NCBI GenBank assembly: GCA_964424205.1
Contig: CAYRIF010000184.1
Coordinates: 1 to 7,607, forward strand
Source of the DNA: CAYRIF01 sp964424205
GTDB taxonomy: Bacteria > Bacteroidota > Bacteroidia > Cytophagales > Cyclobacteriaceae
Length of the DNA: 7,607 nt
Direction of reading: 5' to 3'
Shown here: piece after piece, positions 6,626 to 7,607 of the stretch
Numbering within the stretch: position 1 is the stretch's first letter
How the letters are laid out: every line of letters starts with the position of its first letter
The notes under the pieces: model-generated
What the model was told of the DNA's origin: nothing
Databases searched by the model: none
What the model saw: the letters and a program-made list of their open reading frames with translations, nothing else
Translations under genes and position numbers: made by a program

Positions 6626-7222
6626 ATGGAAACTACGAATACTGTTATAAACATATATTTAGAAGCTAACCCAAACCCAAACTCTTTAAAATTTGTGGCT
6701 AATTTTATGCTTGTGCCAGAAGGAAAAAGTTATGATTTTCCTGATGCTGCCAGTGCAGAACATGCGCCATTAGCAAAAGAGTTATTTGGATTTGAACATG
6801 TTGAACGGGTTTTTTACTTAAGCAATTTTATCACCATCACCAAGTCAAGCGAGGTAGATTGGCTTGAAATACAACATGGGCTGAAAGCACATATTAAATC
6901 TTATTTAGAATCGGGCAGACCACTTATAACAGAAGCTTATCAAGAGGTTGTTAAAGAAACAAAATTAGAAACGGCGGCAACGACGGGTAGTGACGTAGAA
7001 GAAAAAATCAAACAGATTTTAGAAGAATATATCAAACCTGCGGTAGAACAAGATGGTGGTGCCATCAGTTTTCACTCTTATAATGACGGTATTGTTAAAG
7101 TGTTATTACAAGGTTCTTGTAGTGGCTGTCCATCAGCCACAATCACGCTAAAAGCGGGCATCGAAAACTTACTGAAGAAAATGATCCCTGATGTAAAAGA
7201 GGTGGTGGCCGAAGGGGTCTAA
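6626..7222 (+). CDS. nfu: Nfu-type iron-sulfur cluster scaffold/carrier protein
   Basis: This 198-residue cytoplasmic protein has two domains. Residues about 8-95 match the Nfu N-terminal domain (ANPNPNSLKFVAN, then FGFEHVERVFYLSNFITITK). After a variable linker (about 105-122), residues 123-198 are the NifU C-terminal domain, with AVEQDGGAISF and GSCSGCPSATITLK carrying the Cys165-x-x-Cys168 pair. Family members bind a 4Fe-4S cluster at this pair across a dimer and pass it to target enzymes. The domain order is that of mitochondrial NFU1 and its bacterial counterparts. The length is normal and both cysteines are present. An ATG at 6613 is out of frame, so the start is 6626. Nothing in the surroundings ties it to a particular client; the radical SAM protein of this window is one possible Fe-S client, but that is speculation. 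Confidence 0.94.
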   Translation: METTNTVINIYLEANPNPNSLKFVANFMLVPEGKSYDFPDAASAEHAPLAKELFGFEHVERVFYLSNFITITKSSEVDWLEIQHGLKAHIKSYLESGRPLITEAYQEVVKETKLETAATTGSDVEEKIKQILEEYIKPAVEQDGGAISFHSYNDGIVKVLLQGSCSGCPSATITLKAGIENLLKKMIPDVKEVVAEGV

Positions 7223-7315
7223 CCAATTTTTGTCGCATGGTCTGTGGGGACAGCATAGTCGTTAGCTTAAGGGTGGATGTAATCATGTTTTAACAAGAAT
7301 TTATGCTGTCAAAGT

Positions 7316-7328
7316 GCCCTGAAAGGGC
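7316..7328. repeat. Short GC-rich hairpin GCCCT-GAA-AGGGC
   Basis: GCCCT (7316-7320) and AGGGC (7324-7328) form a perfect stem around GAA. A run of T's begins about ten bases later (7339-7344), too far for a typical rho-independent terminator. It lies inside the 325-bp inverted-repeat segment. Confidence 0.4.
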
Positions 7329-7469
7329 GCTAGCTTACTTTTTTACCATAGCATCTACAAAATAGAATATTTATCATCCTTCTAAAATAGGCAATGCTCT
7401 ACCTTGCTGATTTGGCTTGGTCGAGGCAGGTTTTATCCAAGAAATATAAATGAAAGAGGGCATTTAGAA

Positions 7470-7493
7470 GTGTTCTGTGAGGACACAGACCAC
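7470..7493. repeat. 10-bp hairpin GTGTTCTGTG/CACAGACCAC
   Basis: The stem has nine of ten pairs around an AGGA loop (7480-7483), with six uninterrupted pairs next to the loop. Its right side (7484-7492, CACAGACCA) is also perfectly complementary to TGGTCTGTG at 7238-7246 in the left arm of the surrounding inverted repeat, so the two share a sequence unit. Confidence 0.5.
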
Positions 7494-7607
7494 GGAGAAA
7501 TGAGAAAAAGTACCTTTAAACTTCACTAAGTTAACGACTATGCCGTCTCCATAGACCATGGAGGAGGGGAAGTAAAAGCAGGTTAATAAGTAAACCCAAT
7601 TGTAATC

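Larger units (their letters stand above)
7236..7560. repeat. 325-bp segment bounded by 34-bp inverted repeats, no gene inside
   Basis: The arm 7236-7269 (CATGGTCTGTGG onward) and the arm 7527-7560 match in 30 of 34 positions as inverted repeats, including an uninterrupted 12-mer GCATAGTCGTTA (7253-7264). Three of the four differences would be G-U pairs in a plus-strand RNA. Between the arms I see no convincing coding frame, only smaller hairpins at 7316-7328 and 7470-7493 and pieces complementary to the left arm. No direct repeat flanks the arms. It may be a miniature mobile element, a REP-like cluster or a structured RNA locus. It occupies nearly all of the gene-free 385 bases after the Nfu gene; the remaining edges (7223-7235, 7561-7607) show nothing I recognise. 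Confidence 0.6.

Noticed and set aside
7316..7344. Rho-independent terminator for the Nfu gene (hairpin plus T-run)
   Set aside because: The T-run begins about ten bases after the stem and the stem is only five base pairs, about 95 bases beyond the stop codon; at best a poor terminator.
1..7607. tRNA, rRNA or CRISPR array
   Set aside because: I saw no cloverleaf-like sequence, no rRNA signature and no regularly spaced direct repeats on either strand.

Overview
The window looks like chromosomal DNA of a Bacteroidota (Bacteroidetes) bacterium. It is AT-rich, its gene starts lack clear Shine-Dalgarno sequences, and three intergenic spacers carry an exact match to the Bacteroidota -7 promoter motif TAnnTTTG. 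The gene set (C39-peptidase ABC exporter with a membrane-anchored thioredoxin-like protein, DUF4105/Lnb_N membrane protein, two-domain Nfu protein) also fits that phylum. I cannot place it more finely from sequence alone.

Layout. (1) 23-2808, + strand: a two-gene unit of a membrane-anchored thioredoxin-fold protein with a CPHC active site, then a bacteriocin/peptide-type exporter with an N-terminal C39 leader peptidase fused to an ABC transporter. A 63-bp near-palindrome sits between them. No precursor peptide and no HlyD-type adaptor is visible, so the cargo lies outside the window or elsewhere. (2) 2809-3365: a 557-bp gene-free stretch holding a ~259-bp element with imperfect terminal inverted repeats and a candidate 9-bp target duplication, followed by the promoter of the next gene. 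(3) 3366-4388, +: radical SAM/SPASM protein with a GTG start, convergent with (4) 4402-5589, -: a signal-peptide-bearing DUF4105/Lnb_N protein with about five C-terminal membrane helices. (5) 5701-6528, +: MscS-type mechanosensitive channel, divergent from DUF4105. (6) 6626-7222, +: Nfu iron-sulfur carrier protein with its own promoter. (7) 7223-7607: 385 bp without a gene, most of it an unrecognised 325-bp element bounded by 34-bp inverted repeats and containing smaller, mutually complementary hairpins.

How the genes relate. Only the first two genes look functionally coupled: the C39 domain would cleave a double-glycine leader while the transporter exports the peptide, and the thioredoxin-like protein could handle its thiols or those of the envelope. 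The radical SAM protein is near the exporter but has its own promoter and is separated by the inserted element, so a joint role in making a modified peptide is only a hypothesis. MscS (osmotic protection) and Nfu (Fe-S cluster delivery) look like housekeeping genes. The least explained parts of the window are the three inverted-repeat structures (546-608, 2874-3132, 7236-7560), which appear unrelated to each other.
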